A stretch of DNA of 64,000 nt. Origin: Methylophaga thalassica MP (GTDB lineage: Bacteria > Pseudomonadota > Gammaproteobacteria > Nitrosococcales > Methylophagaceae). The stretch's first letter is position 1. Every line of letters starts with the position of its first letter. Shown here piece after piece: positions 25,718 through 34,978 of this stretch. The notes under the pieces are model-generated. The model did no database searches. It had not been told where the DNA came from and saw nothing but the letters and a program-made list of their open reading frames with translations. The position numbers were made by a program, and so were the translations under genes. Location: contig NZ_AFIG01000001.1 of assembly GCF_000214595.1 (NCBI RefSeq), positions 1,406,382 to 1,470,381 on the forward strand. The letters run 5' to 3'.

Positions 25718-25947
25718 TGTCTGCGCCCCCGCCTAGTTACCTCCCGCTTTGACACTAAATTACTATAGTAAAATCAATCGGGTAGAAAAACTGATATAGA
25801 GCCATCATAGCAGAATCTTTAGGCAAAAAAACCGGCTGATGTGCTGATTCACATTCTGTCATCAGCATAGGCCGTTTTTCAGTGAAGTGAATCGTTTTCT
25901 TAGTGAGACTCCGTTACTATGACGTTTGTCATCATTGGGTTGTCAAC

Positions 25948-27357
25948 ATGGATATCGTTTACATTTTATTGTTAGTTCTATTGCATGCAGGTCCAGCGGC
26001 TTATAGTGTTTTTCATATTTTGCTTTACAAACGTGACAGCCGAGCCGCACTTGGCTGGATAATGTCTTGCTTGTTTATTCCCTATGGTGGTCCCATCGCT
26101 TATTTTTTCTTTGGTGTGAACCGGGTTCGCAGCCGTGCCACCAGTATCAAGCGTCGTTTATTCAAAATTCCGTTTGAGTCAGGTTATGCCAAACGTTCAA
26201 TACGACATATTAACGGCTACGGACTGGATAGCATTGGCGAAAGAATCACCGGTACAAAGCTCAGTGCCGGTAATGATGTCAGCATTTTTCATAATGGTGA
26301 TAAAGCCTACCCCGCTATGATTGAAGCCATCAACTCAGCTCAACAACGTATTCTGTTAACCACCTATATTCTCAAAACCGATAAAACAGGTACCGAATTC
26401 ATTGACGCGCTTTCTGCTGCCGTCAAACGTGGTGTTGAAGTCAAAGTGATCATTGATGGCATTGGAGAGTGGTATTCCTGGCAAAAACCGTCAAAGCGTT
26501 TAAAAGCGTTGGGCATAGAAGTCGCGAAATTCACACCCCCTCGTCTTCTGCCCCCCAATATCTATATCAATATGCGTAATCACCGCAAACTGATGATTAT
26601 TGACAACACTATCGCGTTTGCCGGTGGCATGAATATTAGTGATGATCATCGTCAACTGGCGCTGCAACCCAGACGTATCACCGATATTCACTTTAGTTTT
26701 AAAGGTCCCGTTGTAAAAGATTTAATTCGTATTTTTTATGATGACTGGTTAATTGCCAGTGAAACAAAAATGGATTGCCTGTTCCCGACACCGGCTCCTC
26801 AGCCAAACAGCTACCACTGTCGCGTGATTCCGGAAGATCCTGATGAAGCGATGGATGCCTTATCGTTAACGATTCAGAGCGTCATTTCAGCGGCAAAAAA
26901 CACCGTGGATATTATGACGCCCTACTTTATCCCCAGCCGCGAAATCATCGCATCATTACAATCGGCATCGATGCGTGGTGTTCGGGTTCGCATCGTATTG
27001 CCAGCAAAAAATAATCTCATCTATATTCATTGGGCTAACCGAAATATGCTGACTGAGCTATTGTTGTGGAATGTAGAGGTCTTTTATCAACCGGCGCCGT
27101 TCTGTCATAGCAAACTGCTATGTGTCGATGACCACTATTCTCTGGTGGGCTCGGCTAATCTGGATCCTCGCAGTCTGCGGCTAAACTACGAATTAGGCAT
27201 TGAGATTTTCTCGCACACCTTAAATAAAGAATTAAGCCAACACTTTGATAACATCATTGCGAAAAGTGAAGCGGTCAGTGATCAAGATCTGGCAAACCGT
27301 AGCGTGCCTGTTAGACTACGCGACTCATTTATGAGCTTGTTATCCCCTTATTTGTAA
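25948..27357 (+). CDS. cls: Cardiolipin synthase
   Basis: A 469-residue inner-membrane phospholipase D-superfamily enzyme that joins phosphatidylglycerol molecules into cardiolipin. Two N-terminal membrane helices (about 3-22 and 32-55) precede two catalytic HKD motifs, HRKLMIID (His212, Lys214, Asp219) and HSKLLCVD (His387, Lys389, Asp394). The Asp-Pro-Arg-Ser segment after the second motif is typical of Cls. I chose the ATG at 25948, which begins directly with the first membrane helix; an upstream GTG adds 15 residues. It is followed closely by the AsnC-type gene. Confidence 0.93.
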   Translation: MDIVYILLLVLLHAGPAAYSVFHILLYKRDSRAALGWIMSCLFIPYGGPIAYFFFGVNRVRSRATSIKRRLFKIPFESGYAKRSIRHINGYGLDSIGERITGTKLSAGNDVSIFHNGDKAYPAMIEAINSAQQRILLTTYILKTDKTGTEFIDALSAAVKRGVEVKVIIDGIGEWYSWQKPSKRLKALGIEVAKFTPPRLLPPNIYINMRNHRKLMIIDNTIAFAGGMNISDDHRQLALQPRRITDIHFSFKGPVVKDLIRIFYDDWLIASETKMDCLFPTPAPQPNSYHCRVIPEDPDEAMDALSLTIQSVISAAKNTVDIMTPYFIPSREIIASLQSASMRGVRVRIVLPAKNNLIYIHWANRNMLTELLLWNVEVFYQPAPFCHSKLLCVDDHYSLVGSANLDPRSLRLNYELGIEIFSHTLNKELSQHFDNIIAKSEAVSDQDLANRSVPVRLRDSFMSLLSPYL

Positions 27358-27390
27358 ACGATAACCTAGTGCAACCGTCTGGAGAACCCA

Positions 27391-27666
27391 ATGATTACCT
27401 CATTTATTTTAATTCAAACTGAACGTACGAAAATTACCCAAGTTGCTGAAACACTGGCGGATGTGGATGGTATCAGTGAAGTGTATTCTGTCAGCGGCAA
27501 TTACGACCTGGTGGCCATTGCCCGTGTCAAAGATAATGATGAACTGGCCACCTTAGTCACCAACAAAATTGTCGATATCGAAGCGATTACGAAAACTGAG
27601 ACCATGTTGGCTTTTCGCGTTTATAGCAAACATGATCTCGACTCGATGTTCTCAATCGGACTCTAG
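27391..27666 (+). CDS. Stand-alone Lrp/AsnC ligand-binding (RAM) protein
   Basis: A 91-residue protein that consists only of the C-terminal effector-binding domain of Lrp/AsnC regulators, lacking the DNA-binding helix-turn-helix. Typical features are AETLADVDGISEVYSVSGNYD and ITKTETMLAFRVY. Stand-alone RAM proteins form oligomers and can bind small ligands or modulate full-length Lrp proteins. GGAGAACCCA precedes the ATG. It follows cls by 33 bases, and transcription ends at a hairpin that overlaps the convergent HlyD gene. Confidence 0.88.
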   Translation: MITSFILIQTERTKITQVAETLADVDGISEVYSVSGNYDLVAIARVKDNDELATLVTNKIVDIEAITKTETMLAFRVYSKHDLDSMFSIGL

Positions 27667-27667
27667 G

Positions 27668-28567
27668 TTACTTCGCTGACATTGAACCTGTGGCGGCAGG
27701 CTCAATGTCAGCTTTATTATTTTTCACAATCACCGTACAAGTCATACCCGCAGCCAGCAGCGTCTGTTCGGGAACATCATCTAAAGCGATACGCACCGGT
27801 ATACGTTGCTCCAGACGAACCCAGTTGAAAGTGGGATTCACATCCGCTACCAGATCACGACTCTCCGGATTGTCACTGTCATAAATGCCTCTGGCAATAC
27901 TCTCAACATGACCATTGAGTATTACCCCATTCATCAGTTCAACATCGACAGGATCATTCACTTTGAGTAAAGCCAGTTTTGTCTCTTCAAAATAGCCGTA
28001 TACCCAAAAAGAATGTTTGTCGATTAATGCCATCATCGCCTGTCCTGTGTGGGCATAATCACCTACGTAGACATTTAAGTTTGTTATATAACCATCTGTT
28101 TTTGCATAAACTTTCGTTCTTTCCAAATCCAGTTTAGCCGCATTCAACTTCGCCACTGCCGAATGGTAATCGGCTAGTGCTGCCGAGGATTGGTGATCCG
28201 CATCAATCTTACTTTCACGGGAAACCGTGCGTTTATCCATGGCCTGACGGCGTTTGGCCTGGGCCTGATACATTTCCAGAAGTGTTTTTTTGTTTGCAAC
28301 CACTGCTTCTGCATTTTTGACAGCTAAGGCATAACGCTCCGCATCTACTGCCATCAGCAAATCCCCTTTTTTCACTTCCTGATTATCTTTGACAGCCACT
28401 TCAGTAACGATACCTGACACGTCTGGTGCGACATTAATAATCTCGGCACGCACACGCCCGTCACGTGTCCAGGGTGAATGCATATACTTCTGCCATAAGC
28501 TGTAGGCCAGAAAACTGGCGGCCAGAAAAAAACATAAGGTGACAAGATAACTTATAAACTTCTTCAT
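27668..28567 (-). CDS. aaeA: HlyD/AaeA-type periplasmic adaptor
   Basis: A 299-residue membrane-fusion protein: one N-terminal helix (about 5-25), a beta-barrel/lipoyl part (INVAPDVSGIVTEVAVKDNQEVKKGD), a helical hairpin (about 85-150) and a second lipoyl half (KTDGYITNLNVYVGDYAH). It links the FUSC inner-membrane pump to the outer-membrane channel. The closest known architecture is AaeA of the p-hydroxybenzoate efflux system. I chose the ATG at 28567, one base after the DUF1656 gene stop. It is the last gene of the operon. Confidence 0.9.
   Translation of the reverse strand: MKKFISYLVTLCFFLAASFLAYSLWQKYMHSPWTRDGRVRAEIINVAPDVSGIVTEVAVKDNQEVKKGDLLMAVDAERYALAVKNAEAVVANKKTLLEMYQAQAKRRQAMDKRTVSRESKIDADHQSSAALADYHSAVAKLNAAKLDLERTKVYAKTDGYITNLNVYVGDYAHTGQAMMALIDKHSFWVYGYFEETKLALLKVNDPVDVELMNGVILNGHVESIARGIYDSDNPESRDLVADVNPTFNWVRLEQRIPVRIALDDVPEQTLLAAGMTCTVIVKNNKADIEPAATGSMSAK
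27675..27712 (+). terminator. Terminator of the AsnC-type gene, inside the opposing CDS
   Basis: GCTGACATTGAACCTG pairs with its near-complement (one mismatch) across a 6-base loop, and a T-rich tail follows on the plus strand. It starts nine bases after the AsnC-type stop but lies within the last codons of the convergent adaptor gene. Confidence 0.75.
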
Positions 28568-28568
28568 G

Positions 28569-28778
28569 CTATTGATAGACCATAAAAGCAGTGAAACAAA
28601 ATAAACAGACAAACACACTCAGTTTAAACAGTGCCGGATGCCAGACATAACGGTAGACACCTAAACGGGCAAACAGCATATCCAATAACCACATCAGCAT
28701 TAAACTCAAAACAAACAGGCCAGTGATGGCAGGAAAGATCACACCAGAGATACTCCACTCACGCATCACATCCATCAT
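28569..28778 (-). CDS. aaeX: DUF1656 / AaeX-type small membrane protein
   Basis: A 69-residue inner-membrane protein with two hydrophobic helices (about 12-32 and 48-67). It matches the DUF1656 family found between FUSC pumps and their HlyD adaptors, as AaeX is in Escherichia coli. Its start overlaps the stop of the FUSC gene by four bases and its stop is followed one base later by the adaptor, so the genes are translationally coupled. Its biochemical role is not known. Confidence 0.88.
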   Translation of the reverse strand: MMDVMREWSISGVIFPAITGLFVLSLMLMWLLDMLFARLGVYRYVWHPALFKLSVFVCLFCFTAFMVYQ

Positions 28779-30916
28779 GACTTCACTCCAGCAGGTAAAG
28801 GCTCAGCAAACAGGTAGTTATCAAGCAAGACGTTTCTAATAAAGTGCAGATAGCTCAATATCTGTTTAGGAATAGATTCATCAAAATGCACAATGTCTGA
28901 GGTATATGGCTGCAACCAGGCCATCATTTTATCCAGATGCCCTAAAGCACTTATCCTGTGATTGGCAGCAGGTTTTTCAAACACCGTTATCAACGCTTTA
29001 TTTAATCCCTGTTTATACCATTTCCAATCGTCATTCAGCCCACCTGATGATGAAAGTCGTTGTTCAACATCATCGATCTCCATCAATGCATGGCCGACTA
29101 TCTGCACTGAGAAGCAGGTTTTTAATAATTTTTTATATTGTTGTGGTGAGTCACCGGCAAAGCCATAGGACTGACTTAATAAGTCCCGTGTCTGGCTCTC
29201 AAATTGATGGCGACGTTGAGAACGCTGACGGTTGAATAAAGCCATTATTTGATGACGCATTTCCTTATTCAGTCGTTGCCAGACGAAACGATTATCAGCA
29301 GGAATAATAACGGTCAAAATCACAGCCACCATACTCTGAGCCAGTATCAAGGCAATATAGTTATTTAAGGTCGCCGCTGTATCGTAAACCGCTTGGTTGA
29401 GCGGAATAGCACCTAAACAAAAGAAGATAAGTAGGCCCATGCCATAACCGGTATATTTTGGTTTAGTGGAAAGATAAAGTCCCACTATCAAGGGAACAGC
29501 AAGAGCAAAACACAACAAAGCAAAACCATCCAAATGCGGTAGCAGAAGCAAATTAATAAGTGTGCCACTCAGCGCTGCCAATATGGTTCCCAGGGTGATC
29601 TGTTTGGCTGATCTGGCCGGGTTTGGTGTTGTGGTCACAATGGCAGAAATCGCAATAGCGACCATCGCGAATGTACTACCACTTGGCCAGGCAGTTTCAA
29701 TCCAAAATGTGCCAAATAACAAAACGATAAGACTGGTTCTTAATCCAGTTATCAGTGCACCAACAGGGTTCATTTTGGTACTGAATGTCACACGCTGTCG
29801 TTCGTAATGATGTTGATCAGCCGCCAGCGTGGACTGTGTTTCACAATACAATCGCATTTCATCAAACAAACGAAAAATTAACTCACAGGCCGTGTCAAAA
29901 TCCCGCTGATCTGCTTCACTGATATGACCAGGAAGAAACTGTCGCTCTTCACGAATTTTCTGTCTCAGTTGTGCTTGACGGGAAAAAATTTCATTTGCCA
30001 GATCAGCAGCCTGTTGCGAGGTCAACGTGGCATGACGAACAGGCAGCAATGTCTGTTTGATCGTCTTTAAACAGCGTTCAATAGCCACTATTACCGACGT
30101 TGGTGCATCCTGTCTGATACGATTCAAAAGCATATGCAAGCCCGCATAATGGGTCGTTAACTGCATAAACTCCTGGTTTAAACGCGCCAACCGTTGTTTA
30201 CGTAACTTGGTAGAATAATCTTCTATACTACTGACATACCTAAGATTTTCCAAACCTACAGACTGCGTTGCAAACAGCATCATTTTGTTTTCATACACTG
30301 CCTGCTGCTCGGGGTTTTCCAGACTGGTAACAATAAAATCAGCAAAGTCACCAAAACGCTGGCTGACCGCTTTTTGAATTGCCTGACCCGATGTTTGTGG
30401 AAATAGGGTGGCACTGATCACCGTGGCAATGAATATACCAAGGCTAATTTCCAGTACTCGCCACACCGCTAACATAAAGGCCATATCTGGGCTTTGTATG
30501 GCCGGAATGCCAATCAATGTGGCTGTATAGCCCGCCAGCACAAAAGCATAGGAACGATAATCCCGAAATGCCATTGCCCCAGCAGCACAAAGACCAATCC
30601 ACACAGCTACAGCTAACAGAAACAACACACGCTCCTGAGCGACTAGTGCAACCAGAATGAGCATCACAACACAACCAATCAAGGTGCCTAGAAAGCGAAA
30701 TAATCCCTTGACCAGCACCTGCCCGCTCTGTGGCTGCATGACAATAACCACCGTGATACAGGCCACGGCAGGTTGTGGTAACTCCAGTCGCATGGCAAGC
30801 CATAAAGTCAGAAATAAAGCGACCAAACCCTGAATAATAAAATTCCAGGTCAGTCCATCTTCATTTAACCACTGTTTTGCTGCCTGTTTTAGCGTCAACA
30901 CGCTGCTGGAAGCCAT
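28775..30916 (-). CDS. aaeB: FUSC/AaeB-type inner-membrane efflux pump
   Basis: A 713-residue transporter of the fusaric acid resistance (FUSC) family: two repeated blocks of about six membrane helices (about 25-180 and 385-530), each followed by a cytoplasmic helical region. AaeB homologues export aromatic carboxylic acids with AaeA. The gene overlaps the upstream outer-membrane factor by one base and the downstream DUF1656 gene by four. A divergent LysR regulator supports induction by an aromatic acid. The substrate is inferred from family and operon structure only. Confidence 0.9.
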   Translation of the reverse strand: MASSSVLTLKQAAKQWLNEDGLTWNFIIQGLVALFLTLWLAMRLELPQPAVACITVVIVMQPQSGQVLVKGLFRFLGTLIGCVVMLILVALVAQERVLFLLAVAVWIGLCAAGAMAFRDYRSYAFVLAGYTATLIGIPAIQSPDMAFMLAVWRVLEISLGIFIATVISATLFPQTSGQAIQKAVSQRFGDFADFIVTSLENPEQQAVYENKMMLFATQSVGLENLRYVSSIEDYSTKLRKQRLARLNQEFMQLTTHYAGLHMLLNRIRQDAPTSVIVAIERCLKTIKQTLLPVRHATLTSQQAADLANEIFSRQAQLRQKIREERQFLPGHISEADQRDFDTACELIFRLFDEMRLYCETQSTLAADQHHYERQRVTFSTKMNPVGALITGLRTSLIVLLFGTFWIETAWPSGSTFAMVAIAISAIVTTTPNPARSAKQITLGTILAALSGTLINLLLLPHLDGFALLCFALAVPLIVGLYLSTKPKYTGYGMGLLIFFCLGAIPLNQAVYDTAATLNNYIALILAQSMVAVILTVIIPADNRFVWQRLNKEMRHQIMALFNRQRSQRRHQFESQTRDLLSQSYGFAGDSPQQYKKLLKTCFSVQIVGHALMEIDDVEQRLSSSGGLNDDWKWYKQGLNKALITVFEKPAANHRISALGHLDKMMAWLQPYTSDIVHFDESIPKQILSYLHFIRNVLLDNYLFAEPLPAGVKS

Positions 30917-32388
30917 TAAGGTTTTTCCTGATACCGAAGTGCAGCTTGTTTTGGACCATCATCCTCTGTGGTCAGCCCTCCGCCTAATGCAATAATGAGG
31001 TCAGCCCGATATTGCAGCACCTGCGCATTTATTTGTTGAGAAAAAAGCTGTTGCTGTAACCAGACCAGTTTGGCCTCCAGTACGGGTAAATAATCCGTCA
31101 GCCCCACTTCATAGGCGTCATTTGCATGTAGATATGCTTGATGTGACGCCTTAATAGCAGAGGCCAGTGTTGCTGATTGTGTCAGCGAACTTTTCAGTGA
31201 GACGGCGCTATCTGCAATTTGCTGCATCGCCTCAGTTAAGGTTTTTTTATACAGAGCCACTGTCATATCATAACTGGCCGTTGCTTCAGATAACTCACCT
31301 CTAATTCTGCCTGCATCAAAAATCGGCAGAGAGATGGCTGGTCCTGCGTCGTAGGTCAGTTTGTCATGACTAAAAACACTTAATACGCTTCCGTTAACAG
31401 CCATGAAACCGATAGCAGCGGAAAGATTAATATTCGGATAAAAAGCAGTATGAGCAATATCAATATGTTTATTCGCACTGAACACTAACCAGCGGCTTGC
31501 CACCACATCCGGACGATGCCCAAGTAATTCAGCTGGTATATGACTGGGTAAAGACACCTCTTCTGTTATCGTTAAGTGTGGTGGTTTTAGACTGTCAGCA
31601 AAAGCTGGGCCTTCACCTAATAAGGCCGCAATTGCATGTTTGGCTATCACAATATGATCCTTAACTGCTTCAAGTTTTGCCTCGGCGTCAGCAAGCTGCG
31701 TTTCAGCCTGATGTACCGCAACTTCGGTATTCAAGCCCATTTTCAGCTGTGCTTTTATCACATCAAGCTTCTCTTGATAGGTGTTCACAGCCTGCTGAGC
31801 CAGTTCCAGCTCATCGTGATTCAGTGACAGTTCAATATATGAAGACATTAATGCGGATTCGATATTCAGCTTCGCTATCTGGCTTTTTGCTGTTTGCTTT
31901 TTAATCTCACTTAATGCCACTTCACTTTGCAGTGAGTTTTTATTCCAAATATCAGGATCATAGTGGAGGCTGAGTAAGCCTGTATTATTCCAACTGGTGG
32001 TACCGCCCAACTCGCCCGGGCCATAGAAATAATCCGTCGGCCAACGTTTACGGTTAATTTGAACTTCAGCATCCATTGTTGGCGATAAAGTAGCATCGGT
32101 CTGTGCTGCTAATGACGTCGCCAGTCGAATCCTTGCTTGTGCTTCCTGCACCGATGGGCTCTGGCTGACGGCAAGCTGCATTAACTGATTAAGTTGTTCA
32201 TCCTGAAAACATTGCCACCACTGTTCTATCGGCCACGCCGCATCTTCTTGTATTTCTTGCACATATTCGCTTAATTGGAAGGTGTTATCTACCGGCACGT
32301 CACTCTGCGGCATAATACCCTCAGAGCTGATGCAAGCAGACAAAAGTAGCAACATCGTGTAAGGGAAAAGATGAAATAACGTTTTCAC
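30916..32388 (-). CDS. NodT-type outer-membrane efflux lipoprotein
   Basis: A 490-residue outer-membrane factor of the TolC/NodT class with a lipoprotein signal: LLLLSAC puts the lipid-modified Cys at about 19. Two outer-membrane-efflux repeats of long helices and strands fill the rest. I prefer the GTG at 32388, which begins a normal lipoprotein leader; the frame extends upstream to a TTG at 32445 but would give an unusually long leader. It completes the tripartite Aae-like efflux system and is the first gene of the operon, facing the LysR regulator across a short control region. Confidence 0.88.
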   Translation of the reverse strand: MKTLFHLFPYTMLLLLSACISSEGIMPQSDVPVDNTFQLSEYVQEIQEDAAWPIEQWWQCFQDEQLNQLMQLAVSQSPSVQEAQARIRLATSLAAQTDATLSPTMDAEVQINRKRWPTDYFYGPGELGGTTSWNNTGLLSLHYDPDIWNKNSLQSEVALSEIKKQTAKSQIAKLNIESALMSSYIELSLNHDELELAQQAVNTYQEKLDVIKAQLKMGLNTEVAVHQAETQLADAEAKLEAVKDHIVIAKHAIAALLGEGPAFADSLKPPHLTITEEVSLPSHIPAELLGHRPDVVASRWLVFSANKHIDIAHTAFYPNINLSAAIGFMAVNGSVLSVFSHDKLTYDAGPAISLPIFDAGRIRGELSEATASYDMTVALYKKTLTEAMQQIADSAVSLKSSLTQSATLASAIKASHQAYLHANDAYEVGLTDYLPVLEAKLVWLQQQLFSQQINAQVLQYRADLIIALGGGLTTEDDGPKQAALRYQEKP

Positions 32389-32475
32389 AATCGACTCAAA
32401 ATACGCTTTAAATGACAAATGGTTGGCTATTTTATTTCTTATCAAACTACCAATAAACAGTATTTAATGTTAATA

Positions 32476-32498
32476 ATTGTTACAAAATTCGTAACAAT
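32476..32498. promoter_or_regulatory. Dyad in the LysR/efflux control region
   Basis: ATTGTTAC-N7-GTAACAAT is a perfect 8-bp-arm inverted repeat ten bases before the LysR gene and about 90 bases before the chosen efflux operon start. It contains a T-N11-A pattern typical of LysR-type binding, so it is probably the regulator's own site. Confidence 0.65.
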
Positions 32499-32507
32499 AG
32501 GTGATAA

Positions 32508-33434
32508 ATGGATACCATTGAATCAATGAAAACCTTTTTACAGGTAAATGAAAGCGGCAGTTTTACTAAGGCAGCAGAAAGATTGGAAACCAGCTCAGCT
32601 AATGTGTCACGTGCTATATCGGCCTTAGAACAGCACCTTAGCACTCGTTTATTACACAGAACTACGCGTCGAATCGCATTAACTGAAGCCGGCCAACGCT
32701 ACCTGCTGCGATGTGAACAGATATTAGCGAATGTGGAAGAAGCTGAAGCGGAAGCACGGGATGCTCAGATGAATCCGGTTGGACGACTTAGACTTCATGC
32801 AATGCCGGCCTTGGCAAACAAATATCTTGTCAAAGCCGTTAGCGCCTATAGAGAACTTTATCCGGCTGTTTCCTTTGATATCACACTGGCAAACCGTATT
32901 CCTGAGTTGATTGAGGAAGGTATTGATGTCTCGATCATCATGGCGCCACAACTGCCTGACTCCAGCCTGATAGCAAAAGTGATTGGTCAGACCTACAGCA
33001 TCTTATGTGCCTCCCCAGCGTATTTAGCCGAGCACGGCATGCCTACAAACCCGGCTGACTTAGAGCAACATCAGGGTATAAAAATGGCTTCTAGCGTGCT
33101 GCCATTAGATTACTGGGAACTAACCTCAGCCATTGGCGACGCCAGCGTTGATATTAAAAATTCGCCCTTTCAAGTCAATGTAGGCAGCACCGTGAAACAA
33201 GCAATTATGCATGGTATGGGAATAGGGATGATTCCTATATTCAGTGTCGTTGATGAGTTAGCATCAGGTTCATTGATACGGGTATTACCTGACTATCGAG
33301 GCACGTTATTTAATGTCTATGCTCTCTACCCATCGCGGGCTTATCTGGATGCAAAAACCAGTAGTTGGGTCGATTTTTTAAGTCTTCACTTGCCCGATGA
33401 GCTCGCGAGGGATTCTGAACGTCTGACAGAATGA
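32508..33434 (+). CDS. aaeR: LysR-family regulator of the efflux operon
   Basis: A 308-residue LysR-type activator: N-terminal winged helix (about 3-62; SFTKAAERLETSSANVSRAISALEQHL) and an inducer-binding domain (about 88-295). The sequence resembles the AaeR/DmlR branch (LHRTTRRIALTEAGQRYL). It is divergent from the NodT-FUSC-DUF1656-HlyD operon and shares its control region, so it very probably regulates that operon in response to an aromatic acid. The ATG has AGGTG upstream. The symbol is assigned by context, not by specific sequence evidence. Confidence 0.88.
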   Translation: MDTIESMKTFLQVNESGSFTKAAERLETSSANVSRAISALEQHLSTRLLHRTTRRIALTEAGQRYLLRCEQILANVEEAEAEARDAQMNPVGRLRLHAMPALANKYLVKAVSAYRELYPAVSFDITLANRIPELIEEGIDVSIIMAPQLPDSSLIAKVIGQTYSILCASPAYLAEHGMPTNPADLEQHQGIKMASSVLPLDYWELTSAIGDASVDIKNSPFQVNVGSTVKQAIMHGMGIGMIPIFSVVDELASGSLIRVLPDYRGTLFNVYALYPSRAYLDAKTSSWVDFLSLHLPDELARDSERLTE

Positions 33435-33471
33435 AAAGACGGCTCCAGTTTGAAACCGTCCTCAGTCAAAT

Positions 33472-33987
33472 TTATGCTGCTTTCAATAAGCTCGATTTCA
33501 GTTGCTGACACCACTGATTGAGTCGACTTTCCGTCAGTTCTGGCTGACAGTCTTCATCCAAAGCTAAGCCAACAAAAAACTGCTTATCAGCCGTCAAGGC
33601 TTTTGAGGCATCAAACTCATACCCCTCCACAGGCCAGTGACCAATAACTTTAGCCCCTCTAGCCAGCACTTTATCGTGCAACATACCCATTGCGTCCTGA
33701 AACCACTCGGCGTAGGCAAATTGATCACCCATTCCGAGAAAGGCCACGGTTTTACTGGAGAAGTCGACTTCATCAATCTCGTCCCAGACATCCTGCCAGT
33801 CTGCCTGCACCTCACCATAATCCCAGGTAGGGATAGCAAAGATGATATTGTCAAAAAACTCCAGCGCCGCCAGTCCGACATCTTTTACATCAAATAGCTC
33901 AACCTGATCTTCACCCAGGATTTTGGCTATTTTTACTGCTGCGTCTGAGGTATTACCTGTGGTTGAACCATAAATAACTGCAATCAT
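33472..33987 (-). CDS. fldB: Long-chain flavodoxin
   Basis: A 171-residue FMN-binding electron carrier. GSTTGNT at residues 7-13 is the phosphate-binding loop, and Trp (PTWDYGE) and Tyr (FAYAEWF) are placed to stack on the flavin ring. The 20-residue insertion of the long-chain class is present. It resembles FldB more than FldA by general appearance. Flavodoxins replace ferredoxin under iron limitation, and the A/T-rich dyad upstream may be a Fur site. It is a single-gene unit. Confidence 0.9.
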   Translation of the reverse strand: MIAVIYGSTTGNTSDAAVKIAKILGEDQVELFDVKDVGLAALEFFDNIIFAIPTWDYGEVQADWQDVWDEIDEVDFSSKTVAFLGMGDQFAYAEWFQDAMGMLHDKVLARGAKVIGHWPVEGYEFDASKALTADKQFFVGLALDEDCQPELTESRLNQWCQQLKSSLLKAA

Positions 33988-34014
33988 TACTCACCTATTT
34001 GCATTTAATTAACA

Positions 34015-34042
34015 TATGCAAATAATATTCATTATTATTTAA
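34015..34042. promoter_or_regulatory. Possible Fur box of the flavodoxin gene
   Basis: AAATAATATTCATTATTATTT is an imperfect palindrome of the NATWAT type about 30 bases upstream of the flavodoxin ATG. Iron-dependent control of flavodoxin would be biologically reasonable, but the region is A/T rich. Confidence 0.4.
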
Positions 34043-34090
34043 TAATTCAACTGACAATGTCACACTGGCAAGGTGAATGCTTCACAAGGC

Positions 34091-34873
34091 CTATAATTGT
34101 GGACTTGTTTTTCCCGCATTACGTTTATCAAGCGCTTCCTGCTTTAACTCGCCTACCCACTCCATAGCAGCTTCATACGCCTCAACCCAGCCTGGCACAT
34201 CAACCATCGTTGCTGTGATATTGGTAGCGGGTTGTTCGTCCATTGTGCCAAATTGAAAGCTCATCCAGCTTGCACACTCATCCAGACTTTTTACTTCAGG
34301 GTTTCTGAAATCATTCACTTGATAACGGCTACCCTCTTTGTTGAATACCAGCCCCATAATGGTGTCTGCATTCAATGTTCGTGGTGGGGTGATTTGTGAA
34401 CTGGATGCGCCCAAACAATTGAGTTTGCCCTGCGGAAAAATCCAGTCCAGTGGTCCGGCATTATCAAAGGGCTGACCATATTGCTCAATAAGTGATTGAC
34501 GATAATCAGCGACCGTGACGGGATCAACATGGTTTTCAGAGACACGATAAATGGCAACTAAACGACCTGCTTTTGGTAAGGGCGTAAATATCAACTTAAA
34601 GCTATCCGCACGACGCTGACCCTGCTCGGTTTCCTCAATATTGGCAGATAAGCTATGAATAAAACTCGGCGTTTTATAAGTCTTCGCTCCATCATTATAG
34701 GTGTAATACTGCTTTTCTTCTTCAATCTCACTGGCATTGACACCGTAATTGAGCAGAGCACTTTTTGCATCATCGAGGGTCATGCCAAGCTGCAAGCCTG
34801 CCATATCCACTTCATCAGCAAAAGCAGAACAACTGAATAAAGCAGCAGCTAAATACGGGATGAGCATTTTCAT
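34091..34873 (-). CDS. Exported protein of unknown function
   Basis: A 260-residue protein with a signal peptide (KMLIPYLAAALFSCSAFA, cut near 19). The mature part begins with a segment like those of small periplasmic repeats (MAGLQLGMTLDDAKSAL), often read as a substrate- or peptide-binding fold, and continues as a mixed alpha/beta protein with three Cys (near 154, 201 and elsewhere). No specific family is recognised. GAGGAA precedes the ATG at good spacing. It appears to be a single gene. Confidence 0.6.
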   Translation of the reverse strand: MKMLIPYLAAALFSCSAFADEVDMAGLQLGMTLDDAKSALLNYGVNASEIEEEKQYYTYNDGAKTYKTPSFIHSLSANIEETEQGQRRADSFKLIFTPLPKAGRLVAIYRVSENHVDPVTVADYRQSLIEQYGQPFDNAGPLDWIFPQGKLNCLGASSSQITPPRTLNADTIMGLVFNKEGSRYQVNDFRNPEVKSLDECASWMSFQFGTMDEQPATNITATMVDVPGWVEAYEAAMEWVGELKQEALDKRNAGKTSPQL

Positions 34874-34978
34874 TTTATATTCCTCTAACGGATGTAAAAG
34901 ACTGGGCTGACGATATAAAGCAATTTATTGTTAAACACAATATCCCTTGTATCATAATCCTGTTAGAGGCATAAAACG

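Noticed and set aside
33435-33471. A GACGG/CCGTC hairpin between the LysR and flavodoxin genes
   Set aside because: Only five pairs with a long loop and no T-run; too weak to call a terminator.
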